The notes under the pieces were generated by a model, which saw only the letters and a program-made list of their open reading frames with translations, was not told where the DNA came from and ran no database searches. Shown here piece by piece: positions 1-8,137 of a DNA stretch of 64,000 bases (the stretch's first letter is position 1; the number at the start of each line of letters is the position of its first letter). A program made the translations under genes and the position numbers. Source of the stretch: Bacteroidota bacterium (GTDB lineage: Bacteria; Bacteroidota; Bacteroidia; Chitinophagales; Chitinophagaceae); NCBI GenBank assembly GCA_947460595.1, contig CANHGS010000009.1, forward strand, positions 1-64,000, read 5' to 3'.

Positions 1-163
1 AGGAAAAAAATGTAGGAAAAAAATGTAGGAAAAAAATGTAGGAAAAAAATGTAGGAAAAAAATGTAGGAAAAAAATGTAGGAAAAAAATGTAGGAAAAAA
101 ATGTAGGAAGAAAATGTAGGAAGAAATGTAGGAAGAAAATGTAGGAAGAAATGTAGGAAAAAA
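1..163. repeat. 13-bp tandem repeat array, purine-rich
   Basis: Consecutive units of AGGAAAAAAATGT run from the first base. The first eight or so units are essentially identical; they then decay into AGGAAGAAAATGT and 12-bp AGGAAGAAATGT variants before turning into CTGTGTGGAAGAAACTGTG. The array is cut by the window edge, so its real length is unknown. There is no spacer sequence, so it is not a CRISPR array, and 13 bp does not preserve a reading frame. The purine strand is the plus strand, as in the other repeat tracts of this window. Confidence 0.9.
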
Positions 164-226
164 CTGTGTGGAAGAAACTGTGTCAAAGAAACCATTTAAA
201 AATCTCGGAGAAAAAAGACGCTTAAA

Positions 227-248
227 TTTATACTCGAACTAGTATAAA
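227..248. repeat. Dispersed hairpin element, copy 1
   Basis: Perfect 8-bp inverted repeat TTTATACT / AGTATAAA with loop CGAACT. Left flank contains ATCTCGGAGAAAA, right flank ACGCCCC followed by a T-run. Related copies are at 404, 7938, 8053 and 8138. Confidence 0.8.
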
Positions 249-403
249 AAACGCCCCTTTTTGAAAACCCAAAAAACAAGTACACTTGGGAACGAGAAGA
301 AAGTGTTGGAAAAAAATGTAGGAAGAAATGTAGGAAAAAACTGTGTGGAAGAAACTGTGTCAAAGAAACCATTTAAAAATCTCGGAGAAAAACGACGCTT
401 AAA

Positions 404-425
404 TTTATACTCGAACTAGTATAAA
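404..425. repeat. Dispersed hairpin element, copy 2
   Basis: The same 8-bp arms and the same CGAACT loop as the copy at 227, inside the second unit of the 177-bp duplication. Confidence 0.8.
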
Positions 426-484
426 AAAACCCATTTTTAAAAACCCCGAAAAACAAGTACGCCGAGAGTTGCATATTAGGGGAA

Positions 485-660
485 GAAAGTCAGGGGAAGA
501 AGAAAGTGAAGAGATAAAAGTGAAGAGTGAAGAGAGGAGAAGAAAGTGAGAGGAAGAAAGTGAGGGGAAGAAAGTGAGGGGAAGAAAGTGAGGGGAAGAA
601 AGTGAGGGGAAGAAAGTGAGGGGAAGAAGTGCGAAGTGAGAAAATGGAAAGAAAAGAGTG
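485..660. repeat. Purine-rich 15-bp tandem repeat tract
   Basis: An irregular GAAGAAAGTGAAGAG part is followed by about five regular copies of GAAGAAAGTGAGGGG (roughly 550-632), then decays. It is closely related in wording to the tract at 54579-54765. The antisense strand is open over about 90 codons only because the repeat lacks stops in that frame; I do not regard it as a gene. Confidence 0.85.
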
Positions 661-915
661 AAGAATCAAGCTTTTGTTCTGCGGCATTTTTCGCTGCAGT
701 ATTTTACTTGGTCCCAATCCTTCTCCCATTTCTTGCGCCAGGTAAATGGTCGTTGACAAACCAAACAGATCTTTTGCGGTAGGTTTTCTTTTTTGGGCTT
801 TTTCAATGGGATAATGATTAAAAATTTTTGAGTTAATTTTTTTTATAAAGTGATTTTATAATTTTTGTTTGATTTTGAAATTTGAATGAGATGGATAAAT
901 TTTATTTCAACATTT
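661..915. other. Gene-free stretch after the repeats
   Basis: AT-rich sequence between the purine tract and the photolyase-like stop codon. On the minus strand, bases about 665-860 read open and give a non-repetitive peptide including [20 protein letters not shown] that runs into the repeat tract. It has no ATG at a sensible place and I recognise no family, so it may be a decayed gene end or chance. Nothing else is apparent. Confidence 0.4.
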
Positions 916-2169
916 TCAATTTTTATCCAATACTTTTTTAACTGCTTTCCAGTATGCAAAGAATGAGGGATAATATCCTTGCACTCTTGGTGCAATCCAA
1001 TCGCGGGGTTCGCAAATTCCTTGGTAGCCCTTGTTCAAGGGATGTTCTTTGTATCTGATTGAGTTGATTAAATTTTCTCTGATGTTGGTGTTTTGTATTT
1101 GAGTGTTTTGTGTTTGGTTTGATTCCTCTAACACTTGCAAGAGAGACTCAAATGATCCGTGAAACACTTGTAGGTTTGGAATCTGAGCAGCTAACTGCAT
1201 CATAAAATTCACGCACTTGTCACTGATGGGATACTGCTTAAAAAAATCGGGCTCCAATAACAAGATGCGCTGGCCTGGCTGGTCCTTATGCCAGACTGGA
1301 TCTAGATTGTAATAATTATAAATGTAGATGGCTGTGTTGGGGAATATATGTTGGTCTTGGTTGAGTATGATATTTTGGGTTAGGTTGGGTATGAGATCTT
1401 GTTTTGGTTGATTATTTTTCTTGGTTGGGATAAGATGAATTTGCATGCCAGTTTGTGCTGAGAACTGGTGATTGGTCTGGGCAGTAAAAGCTGCAACAAT
1501 TTTGAGCTCAGATGGAATTTCCATCATGGCCAGATCTTCGTAGGAATTGTCTAAGAATGTTCCCTGCTGCTCAGTCTTTGTATACTTATTAATATTCTCT
1601 TGATTGGCATAATATTTTTTCCCGCTATTGGCCGCGGCTACCCATTGCCAACTGCAAGCGTTACTAGCCCAATCGCCGTCTAGCAAATGATAGTACATCC
1701 ACTTCGCTGGCATGAGCCAATCTGATTTGGCAATATTGCAGACCAATGATGCTGTGTACATTCTAGCGTGGTTGTGCATATATCCTGTTTCATATAACCG
1801 CTTAATGGCTTGGTCAATTCCTTCAATACCTGTCTTTGCTTCTAGCACCGCCAAAGGAATTTGCGCTTGCGCCACATCGGCTTGCGCTTGTTTAATGGGC
1901 AGCGATAGATTTTTTTCTTGCCCCACGCGTTGAAAATAATCGCGCCAGCATAGCTCTTTGACAAAAGATTCAATTTGATACAATTTGTATCCTCTTTTCA
2001 TTACCGAATCCAACACTTGCTTGGTGCTGATCACGCCCCTTGAAATAAAGGGCGATAAGTAAGTAACAGCACCATCTATATAATTGCGGCTCTGTCCATA
2101 AGCAATGGGATTAATGGATTCCACTTGCGCAACTATATTGGCATAATCTGTTTTGAATTCTGGTTGCAT
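916..2169 (-). CDS. Cryptochrome/photolyase-family FAD-binding protein
   Basis: 417 aa. Residues ~1-210 match the helical FAD-binding domain of photolyases/cryptochromes: TYLSPFISRGVIS (~36-48), KELCWRDYF (71-79), MHNHARMYTAS (131-141) and DGDWASN...SWQWVA (164-178), which holds the conserved Asn/Trp region near the flavin. The usual N-terminal alpha/beta antenna domain is absent. Instead a variable Gln/Asn-rich linker (~230-275) leads to a C-terminal module (~278-415) with RILLLEPDFFKQYP and PNLQVFHG, which looks like an alpha/beta fold. It sits upstream of a DUF2805 gene and a flavin reductase-like gene in divergent or same-strand order typical of Bacteroidota. The family call is firm; whether it repairs DNA or senses light cannot be told from sequence. 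Confidence 0.85.
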   Translation of the reverse strand: MQPEFKTDYANIVAQVESINPIAYGQSRNYIDGAVTYLSPFISRGVISTKQVLDSVMKRGYKLYQIESFVKELCWRDYFQRVGQEKNLSLPIKQAQADVAQAQIPLAVLEAKTGIEGIDQAIKRLYETGYMHNHARMYTASLVCNIAKSDWLMPAKWMYYHLLDGDWASNACSWQWVAAANSGKKYYANQENINKYTKTEQQGTFLDNSYEDLAMMEIPSELKIVAAFTAQTNHQFSAQTGMQIHLIPTKKNNQPKQDLIPNLTQNIILNQDQHIFPNTAIYIYNYYNLDPVWHKDQPGQRILLLEPDFFKQYPISDKCVNFMMQLAAQIPNLQVFHGSFESLLQVLEESNQTQNTQIQNTNIRENLINSIRYKEHPLNKGYQGICEPRDWIAPRVQGYYPSFFAYWKAVKKVLDKN

Positions 2170-2235
2170 GAATTGGAAAATTAATCGGGTGAGATTATTT
2201 GAGGATATGAAAGGGAAATTTTCATTCTTGCAGCA

Positions 2236-2505
2236 TCAGCGTTTGCTAATTTTATTCATACTAATGGTCTTTTGCAATTTGCATTTGAAACGGCTAATGG
2301 ATTGATTTCTGATGACTGCGTGTTTTTGACTCACCCCACTATTCACCCTTTTGCGCCAGAGATTAAAACTGCTTCGCTTCAACTCTTTACGCATAGTGGC
2401 AATGACCTGCGCCTCTGTTAATCCAAATTGAAAAAGGATGGCTTCAAAAGGAGTTCGATCTTCCCAGGCCATTTCTATGATTCTATCAATATCTTTTTGT
2501 TCCAT
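2236..2505 (-). CDS. DUF2805 / TIGR03643 family small protein
   Basis: 89 aa. Residues ~1-60 carry the family pattern DIDRIIEMAWEDRTPFEAI, FGLTEAQVIATMRKE and SFNLWRKRV, predicted to be a short helix-turn-helix-like fold; the tail is basic and poorly conserved. The function of the family is not known. It is frequently next to photolyase/cryptochrome genes, as here: 66 bp upstream of the photolyase-like gene on the same strand, so probably co-transcribed with it. The ATG is preceded by a plausible leader. A DNA- or nucleic-acid-binding partner of the flavoprotein is a guess. Confidence 0.8.
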   Translation of the reverse strand: MEQKDIDRIIEMAWEDRTPFEAILFQFGLTEAQVIATMRKELKRSSFNLWRKRVNSGVSQKHAVIRNQSISRFKCKLQKTISMNKISKR

Positions 2506-2573
2506 GTATTGGAAAAAGGGAGTGTTTTTATATGAATTGTTTGGAAGATTTTTTTATCCTGTTGGGAAATAAA

Positions 2574-3233
2574 TTATGATGGTTTTGCGTAAGGTAATCT
2601 GCCTAAGGGCGATGTTGTAAAATAAGCATCGAGCCCCTGGCTAACCAATACGCCGGCTTTAGAAAGGTTCACAAATCCATCGGCACCTACTAATGAATTG
2701 TCCACAGAGATTTCTTGCACACTACCTACAATTAAAACGGTTCCATTTAATTTGATATCTATGCGCTCTTCAAATTTCATGGCAATTTGAACTACAGCGC
2801 CAGCAACAAAGGGTACTTCAAATTGCGAATGGTATTCTTCTTCAAATCCTACTTTTTCAAATTCTGACACACCTACAGCATATCGTGCAGAGGTTTGGTG
2901 GGCTTTTTCATATTCCTTACCACTGACAAAATTCAAGCTATAGAACCCGATGGATTGGATGTTTTGAAGGGTATCGCGTTGCACGCTGTCCGGACGGTTA
3001 ATGAGTCCCAATAGGGCGGGGTTGGCGCCTAAGTGTATGAGTGAATTAAAGATGGCCAAATTTGTTTTACCCGCAGCTGACTGGGTACCCACCAAGACGG
3101 CTTGTCTAAACCCAGCCAATGAATTGATGAATGATCGCCTATATTCCTTGTCTAATTCAGTGATATCTTTGTTACTAAGAAACATTCTTTTATCAACAAA
3201 CCTAAAGGGAGATTGTTTAAATTTATAAATCAT
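2574..3233 (-). CDS. Flavin reductase-like (FMN-binding split barrel) protein
   Basis: 219 aa. The pattern KTNLAIFNSLIHLGANPALLG (44-64), RDTLQNIQSIGFYSLN and HQTSARY followed by a beta-rich C-terminal half matches the flavin reductase/flavoredoxin split-barrel family, which binds FMN and in some members reduces free flavin with NAD(P)H. It is first in the minus-strand row ahead of DUF2805 and the photolyase-like gene (68-bp and 66-bp gaps), suggesting that it supplies or handles flavin for that protein. No signal peptide, so cytoplasmic. An alternative ATG exists at residue 17. Confidence 0.75.
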   Translation of the reverse strand: MIYKFKQSPFRFVDKRMFLSNKDITELDKEYRRSFINSLAGFRQAVLVGTQSAAGKTNLAIFNSLIHLGANPALLGLINRPDSVQRDTLQNIQSIGFYSLNFVSGKEYEKAHQTSARYAVGVSEFEKVGFEEEYHSQFEVPFVAGAVVQIAMKFEERIDIKLNGTVLIVGSVQEISVDNSLVGADGFVNLSKAGVLVSQGLDAYFTTSPLGRLPYAKPS

Positions 3234-3267
3234 TTACTTTTAAGAAATCAAGTTAATCTAAGATTTT

Positions 3268-4584
3268 ATGGATTTAGTTAAACGTGCACTTACCTTATCA
3301 ATCGTAGTTATTTCTTTGTTAGGCAATGCCATCGCACAGCAAAAAACGATTTCTTTAAAAACCCCTCCAACAGTATTACAGGATTTTATGGACCAGCGCT
3401 TTGGTATGTTTATTCATTGGAGTCCCGTGAATTTGCGCGGAACAGAAATTGGCTGGAGTAGGGGCAATGGTGTGGATACGGCTGACTATGATCATTTGTA
3501 TAAAGAATTCAATCCCGTCTTGTTTAATGCAGATGCTTGGGTATTGGCCGCCAAAAATGCGGGTATGAAATACCTGACCATTACTGCCAAACACCATGAT
3601 GGCTTTTGTTTGTGGCCCAGTAAGTTCACGGACTATGATATCATGTCATCGCCCTATAAAAAAGATATTCTGGCTGAATTGAGCAAAGCTTGTTTGAAAT
3701 ACGGTATTAAATTCTGTGTTTATTTTACCATTTTAGATTGGCATGAGCCACTGTATCCTGTGAGTAATATTCCCAATGCTGGTCTCAAACCTACGGGTAA
3801 TATGCGTCAGTTTCTTGACAAGATCAAAGGTCAACTAACAGAGATTGTAAAAGGCTATCATCCTTATATGCTCTGGTTTGATGGTAACTGGGAATCTCCT
3901 TGGACATTGCAAATGGGTCAAGAAGTTTATCAGCATTTAAAGCAATTAGACCCCAATGTCATTGTCAATAATAGGCTTGGCAAGGGCACGCATAAAATCA
4001 TGAATGACCAGACAGTAGGTGACTATGCTACGCCGGAGCAATTTATTGGTGAAATTAATATGAAAGACCCCTGGGAGTCTTGTATCACTATTTGTAATCA
4101 GTGGTCCTGGAAACCTAATGACAAAATGAAGACTTTGAAAGAATCTTTGCAAACCCTTGCTGGCACTGCGGGTGGCAATGGCAATCTCTTGTATAATGTT
4201 GGGCCCATGGCCGATGGTAGAATGGAAGAGCGCCAAGTTAAAATGCTTGGAGAAATGGGCAAATGGTTAACGCAATATGGCGTTTCTGTTTATGGTACCC
4301 GTGGCGGTCCTTATCCGCCTAGCAAAGATTTGGTAGCAACCAGAAAGGGCAACAAGGTTTACCTGCACTTACTCAAAACCAGCGCTACTAGTATTGCACT
4401 TCCTAATCTTCCTACCAAACAGCGTTTAAGTTCTGTGCGTTATCTCAATGGTGCAATAATTGCTTTTCAACAAGATGAATACGGAATCAATATTCCACTT
4501 ACTGGCAAACTGCCAGATATGAACGATACTGTCTTGGTCTTGGATTTTGTGGGTGATGTGAGTGAGGTGGAGATAGTTCATTAA
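3268..4584 (+). CDS. Alpha-L-fucosidase, GH29, secreted
   Basis: 438 aa. Signal peptide of about 24 residues ending GNAIAQ. GH29 barrel motifs: FGMFIHWSPVN (45-55), YLTITAKHHDGFCLWPSK (102-119) and LWFDGNW (202-208), in which Asp205 fits the catalytic nucleophile. A short beta-rich C-terminal domain follows (~340-438). It should release terminal alpha-L-fucose from glycans in the periplasm or at the surface. It is divergent from the flavin reductase gene with only 34 bp between starts. A second, unlike GH29 enzyme is at 42238-44139. Confidence 0.9.
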   Translation: MDLVKRALTLSIVVISLLGNAIAQQKTISLKTPPTVLQDFMDQRFGMFIHWSPVNLRGTEIGWSRGNGVDTADYDHLYKEFNPVLFNADAWVLAAKNAGMKYLTITAKHHDGFCLWPSKFTDYDIMSSPYKKDILAELSKACLKYGIKFCVYFTILDWHEPLYPVSNIPNAGLKPTGNMRQFLDKIKGQLTEIVKGYHPYMLWFDGNWESPWTLQMGQEVYQHLKQLDPNVIVNNRLGKGTHKIMNDQTVGDYATPEQFIGEINMKDPWESCITICNQWSWKPNDKMKTLKESLQTLAGTAGGNGNLLYNVGPMADGRMEERQVKMLGEMGKWLTQYGVSVYGTRGGPYPPSKDLVATRKGNKVYLHLLKTSATSIALPNLPTKQRLSSVRYLNGAIIAFQQDEYGINIPLTGKLPDMNDTVLVLDFVGDVSEVEIVH

Positions 4585-4640
4585 TTATACTAGATTTTGA
4601 ATACACTTAAGTATCGGGATCAATAACTGAAATTTGCTCC

Positions 4641-5357
4641 ATGTTTGGACCGCCGGTGTATTATACTGCTGATGAATCAGGTTTTAGGGGCCCCATGTTA
4701 GACGCGTTGTTGTCTAATGGATTTTACCGCATGCAGCACCATGTGTTTACCACCAATCAGACCCAGTTTGATGTTGACAGTTATATCATGCCCGTGTTCT
4801 GGTTGAGGTTAGAGCTAGCTAAAGTACAGGAATCCAAATCGGCTCAGAAGATTCGGAAAAAATGTTCCAAGCTGCAAGTAATCATTAAACCGGCAGAGAT
4901 TACCGATGAGATTCGTCACCTCTATTCGCTTTACTGGGAGTTTGTACCCTTTAGTACATCAGAGCTATGCGATGAATATTTGCACGACGCTACCCTACCC
5001 AATCCTTTTGATTCCTGGATGATTGAACTGCGTGACCATGGTCGCTTGGTGGCAGTTGGATATTTTGACAAAGGCATGAATAGTATTGCCGGGATTCTCA
5101 ATTTCTTTGACCCAGCATACCAATCCTATAGCTTGGGTAAATACCTGATTCTTTGCAAGATGGATCACGCTAGGTCCTTTGGTTGCCGATTCTACTATAC
5201 CGGTTATATCAGCACCGCTACTGAAAAGTTTGACTACAAACTCTTTCCAGACATCAATGCCATTGAAGTTTTTCTTCCTCTTGAAAAGCATTGGGTACCC
5301 TATACCAACTATGATAAGACCATGCTGGAGCAATATTTTTTTAATGGGCTGGGCTAG
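4641..5357 (+). CDS. Arginyl-tRNA--protein transferase-like (ATE C-domain) protein
   Basis: 238 aa, no signal peptide. The pattern LLSNGFYRMQHHVFT near the N-terminus, IAGILNFFDPAYQSYSLGKY (~149-168) and FYYTGYI correspond to the GNAT-like fold of ATE/Bpt aminoacyl-tRNA-protein transferases, which attach Arg or Leu to protein N-termini as a degradation signal. The CPxC-type cysteine positions of the family's N-terminal part are not present here. The first half is also diverged. The substrate residue cannot be predicted; a stand-alone acyltransferase of the same fold is an alternative. It starts 56 bp after the fucosidase. Confidence 0.65.
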   Translation: MFGPPVYYTADESGFRGPMLDALLSNGFYRMQHHVFTTNQTQFDVDSYIMPVFWLRLELAKVQESKSAQKIRKKCSKLQVIIKPAEITDEIRHLYSLYWEFVPFSTSELCDEYLHDATLPNPFDSWMIELRDHGRLVAVGYFDKGMNSIAGILNFFDPAYQSYSLGKYLILCKMDHARSFGCRFYYTGYISTATEKFDYKLFPDINAIEVFLPLEKHWVPYTNYDKTMLEQYFFNGLG

Positions 5358-5399
5358 TTGCTCTTCTGATTTTGTATCTTCCACTTACAACCAACTAAC

Positions 5400-6875
5400 A
5401 TGAAGCAAATTAATTTGGCTATTGCATTATTCTTTTTGACCATACAGAGTTTAGTGGCGCAGAAACCCATTGCGCCTCCGGCGCTCAGTACCATTACAGT
5501 TGCCGATTTGAAAAAGGATTTATACGCTTTGGCCGATGCGCATTATAAAGGAAGATCAGCTGGAACCATTGATGAGCTCAAAGCTTCTATGTGGTTGGGT
5601 GAGCAGTATCGAAAAATTGGTCTCTTGCCAGCGGGCGATGACGGTACTTATTTTCAATACTTCAACATGTGGCATAACCGCATGGCTGATAATTCTACCA
5701 TTAGCATCAACAACAAAGTTTTGACCCTTTGGCAGGATGTGACCATTGCACAAATGGCGCATACACAAATTGATGCCCCCATTTTGTATATGGGCGATGC
5801 GGCTACCATGAATACCAATCAAGACGTAAAGGGAAAAGTGTTGGCTATTGAAGCCAATGCAACAGGCATTAATTTGAATGTGTCTTTACCAACCTGGCGT
5901 TATTCAAGAAGCGTACTAGCCAAATACGGAACAGCGCTGATTAATAAAGGAGCTGCAGCCATTATTTTTATTGCAGACGAAGTAGCAGAAAAGGCTTGGG
6001 CCGATGCCAATGAAAACAATTATCGCGGAACTTTTGATCTTGATGGCGGACCCAATGCAGTAGTGAAAACAACCGTACCTGTGTTGTGGGTACATGCATC
6101 AACTAAGCCATTGTTACAAAGCAGCGGCGCCACGCTTAAAGCCAATTTAATTTTGGAACACTTGTCTTATCCATCCGTGAATATTGTGGGTTTGATAAAG
6201 GGTACGGATAAAAATTTGGCATCGGAATATTTGTTGTATAGCGGTCACCAAGATGCGCATGGTATTCGCAATCCACAACATAACGATACCATTTATTATG
6301 GTGCCGATGACAATGCCAGTGTGGATGTTGCCATGATGGCCAATGCAAGGGCATTTGTAAAAAATCCTTCAAAGCGTTCAGTATTGTTTGTAATTCATGG
6401 GGCCGAGGAACGAGGCCTATTGGGCTCCAGATATTATTCCTCACACCCAACCGTTCCACAAAAATCCATTGTTGCTGTTTTGAACGGCGATATGATTGGC
6501 AGAAACCATCCAGACAGCGCAGCACTCTTAAGCGTACAAGCGCCACATAGAAACTCTGCAGACTTAGTAGCCATGGCACTTTCTGCTAATGATGAAGGAC
6601 CCAAGTTTAAATTAGACACGCTTTGGGATAAACCCACGCATGTAGAAGGATGGTATTTCCGTAGCGACCACTTGCCTTATGCGCGTTTAGGTATTCCATC
6701 AATTATGTATACCACGTTATTGCATCCAGACTACCATACACCCTTGGACAATGCGCAGAATATTGACTATGATAAGTTAAAGAAGATGGCAGACTGGATG
6801 TATAGAACAGGATGGAAAGTGGCCAATGCAGCTGTAAGACCAGCTACCGATGCAAATTTTAAATTAGAGCGATAG
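5400..6875 (+). CDS. M28-family zinc aminopeptidase with PA-like insert, secreted
   Basis: 491 aa. Signal peptide ends SLVAQ (~21). A protease-associated-type insert covers about 120-250. The catalytic part carries SGHQDAHG (281-288; usual form GHxDhxG), GADDNAS (301-307), HGAEERG (333-339), NGDMIG (362-367) and HPDYHTPLD near the C-terminus, giving the expected two-zinc ligand set and the general-base Glu. M28 enzymes remove N-terminal residues from peptides. The start is an ATG 42 bp after the ATE-like stop; the gene is followed by the sirtuin 33 bp later, so a loose operon is possible. Confidence 0.88.
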   Translation: MKQINLAIALFFLTIQSLVAQKPIAPPALSTITVADLKKDLYALADAHYKGRSAGTIDELKASMWLGEQYRKIGLLPAGDDGTYFQYFNMWHNRMADNSTISINNKVLTLWQDVTIAQMAHTQIDAPILYMGDAATMNTNQDVKGKVLAIEANATGINLNVSLPTWRYSRSVLAKYGTALINKGAAAIIFIADEVAEKAWADANENNYRGTFDLDGGPNAVVKTTVPVLWVHASTKPLLQSSGATLKANLILEHLSYPSVNIVGLIKGTDKNLASEYLLYSGHQDAHGIRNPQHNDTIYYGADDNASVDVAMMANARAFVKNPSKRSVLFVIHGAEERGLLGSRYYSSHPTVPQKSIVAVLNGDMIGRNHPDSAALLSVQAPHRNSADLVAMALSANDEGPKFKLDTLWDKPTHVEGWYFRSDHLPYARLGIPSIMYTTLLHPDYHTPLDNAQNIDYDKLKKMADWMYRTGWKVANAAVRPATDANFKLER

Positions 6876-6908
6876 TGATTTGATAACAATTTCAAAAGCT
6901 AGTTTCAA

Positions 6909-7637
6909 ATGGACAATAGCGTAGTAGTTGTAACAGGTGCAGGCATTTCCGTAGACTCGGGTATTCAACCCTTCAGGGGTAAGAATGGTCTATGGAATGA
7001 GAATCCAACTACCATGGCAACCTATGAGAAATTCAAAACCGATCCCGGGCATTTTCTTTCTTGGTACTATCATAGATTTGTTAGCTGCCGCGATGCCCTT
7101 CCTAATCCAACTCATGAAATTTTAGCAGCTAATCAGATTAGAGTAATCACGCAGAATGTAGACAATCTGCATAGTAAAGCCGCACATCCAACTCAGCGAT
7201 TGATTGAGATTCACGGAAATATTAATTTCAAAAGACGCATTCCTGCTACCGATAAATATGAATTGGTTTATGCAAATTGGGATTTTGTAAAAGAAACGGA
7301 GGATCTAATTCCTGCGCTGTTTGAACTCTTTGAAATTGGTAAGGGCGGAAGCATTGATTTTGATAAATCTTATCGGCCACATATCCTGCTCTTTGATGAA
7401 TATTATACAGATCTCTATGAAACGGAAACAGCCATGGATTGGGCTGCAGAAGCTGAAACAATCATCTTCATGGGAACTTCCAATTCAGTAGGTATTACCA
7501 ATATGGTGTTGGAATCTGCACTCAGGAACGGCAAAGAAGTAATAGTGGTTGATCCTAATCCTGCTCCTTCTTTACGCTATCCCGGTGTCCAAATTTTTGC
7601 AGAGTCTGCAATGGATTTTTGTAGAAGATATTTTTAA
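6909..7637 (+). CDS. Sir2-type NAD-dependent deacylase without zinc cysteines
   Basis: 242 aa, cytoplasmic. NAD-binding motifs are intact: VTGAGISVDSGIQPFRG (8-24), TQNVDNLH (81-88), catalytic HG (His102), GTSNSV in the second half and VVDPNP near the end. The segment between His102 and RPHILLFDE (156-164), which normally holds CxxC...CxxC for structural zinc, contains no cysteine at all (FKRRIPATDKYELVYANWDF and onward). The only cysteines are Cys60 and one five residues from the end. The protein is thus a complete but zinc-less sirtuin; deacetylase, other deacylase or ADP-ribosyltransferase activity are all possible. No macrodomain gene is adjacent. Confidence 0.85.
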   Translation: MDNSVVVVTGAGISVDSGIQPFRGKNGLWNENPTTMATYEKFKTDPGHFLSWYYHRFVSCRDALPNPTHEILAANQIRVITQNVDNLHSKAAHPTQRLIEIHGNINFKRRIPATDKYELVYANWDFVKETEDLIPALFELFEIGKGGSIDFDKSYRPHILLFDEYYTDLYETETAMDWAAEAETIIFMGTSNSVGITNMVLESALRNGKEVIVVDPNPAPSLRYPGVQIFAESAMDFCRRYF

Positions 7638-7800
7638 TACAATTAATAAGAGGGTATTTTTCATATTAGTTATTTTTTTCTTTTCAGTGCTTCAAAGGCA
7701 ATGAAAAATTTTGTTCAAAAAATTTAAATGTTTCTAAGCAATTAGTTCTCTTTATTAGCAGAATAGTTATTCTTGATGTCTATTCAATTGATTAATCTCA

Positions 7801-7876
7801 TCCAACAACCTCCATCCCATATCTTTTATCCTCCTTAATCCAGCAACCTCCATCCCACATCTTGTATCTTCCTTAA
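7801..7876. repeat. 38-bp direct repeat, two copies
   Basis: Units 7801-7838 and 7839-7876 differ at only a few positions; both contain CAACCTCCATCCCA and CCTTAA. Part of the motif (GATTAA) recurs just outside on both sides. Role unknown. Confidence 0.75.
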
Positions 7877-7937
7877 TCGATTAACCCCTTTCTCCACCCG
7901 GACCTATCTATTTTTCAATTTTTAAAATACCTCATTT

Positions 7938-7959
7938 TTTATACTATATCGAGTATAAA
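7938..7959. repeat. Dispersed hairpin element, copy 3 (inverted)
   Basis: Arms TTTATACT / AGTATAAA, loop ATATCG. On the reverse strand its flanks (AAATCTC ... CGCC) resemble the left flank of the copies at 227 and 404, so this copy lies in the opposite orientation. Confidence 0.75.
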
Positions 7960-8052
7960 ACAAAGGCGGCAAAAAATTTGAGATTTTTTTGCCAGTTGGT
8001 TGCCATTCACACCTATGCTATATCCGATTTTCAATTTTTAAAATACTGCATT

Positions 8053-8074
8053 TTTATACTATATCGCGTATAAA
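8053..8074. repeat. Dispersed hairpin element, copy 4 (inverted)
   Basis: Same as copy 3 except that the loop-proximal base of the right arm is C instead of A (CGTATAAA), giving a 7-bp stem. It shares the long GGCGGC...GATTTGAGATTT flank with copy 3. Confidence 0.75.
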
Positions 8075-8137
8075 ACAAAGGCGGCTAAAGATTTGAGATT
8101 TCTGCTACTCGTAGGTCGGAGAAAATGGAAGGCTAAT

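Larger units (their letters stand above)
139..462. repeat. 177-bp-period direct duplication (two copies)
   Basis: Bases 139-283 and 316-460 are near-identical with a 177-bp offset. Each copy carries two or three of the 13-bp-type units, the block CTGTGTGGAAGAAACTGTG (beginning at 164 and 341), a stretch AAATCTCGGAGAAAA, and a hairpin TTTATACT-N6-AGTATAAA. The copies diverge after the hairpin. The whole composite (array end + linker + hairpin) appears to have been duplicated as a unit. Confidence 0.85.

Noticed and set aside
1..163. CRISPR-like array
   Set aside because: Units are 13 bp and abut with no variable spacers, and no cas genes occur in the window.
490..759. 89-codon minus-strand reading frame over the purine repeat
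   Set aside because: No ATG start, most of it is the translated repeat, and no family is recognised in the non-repeat part.
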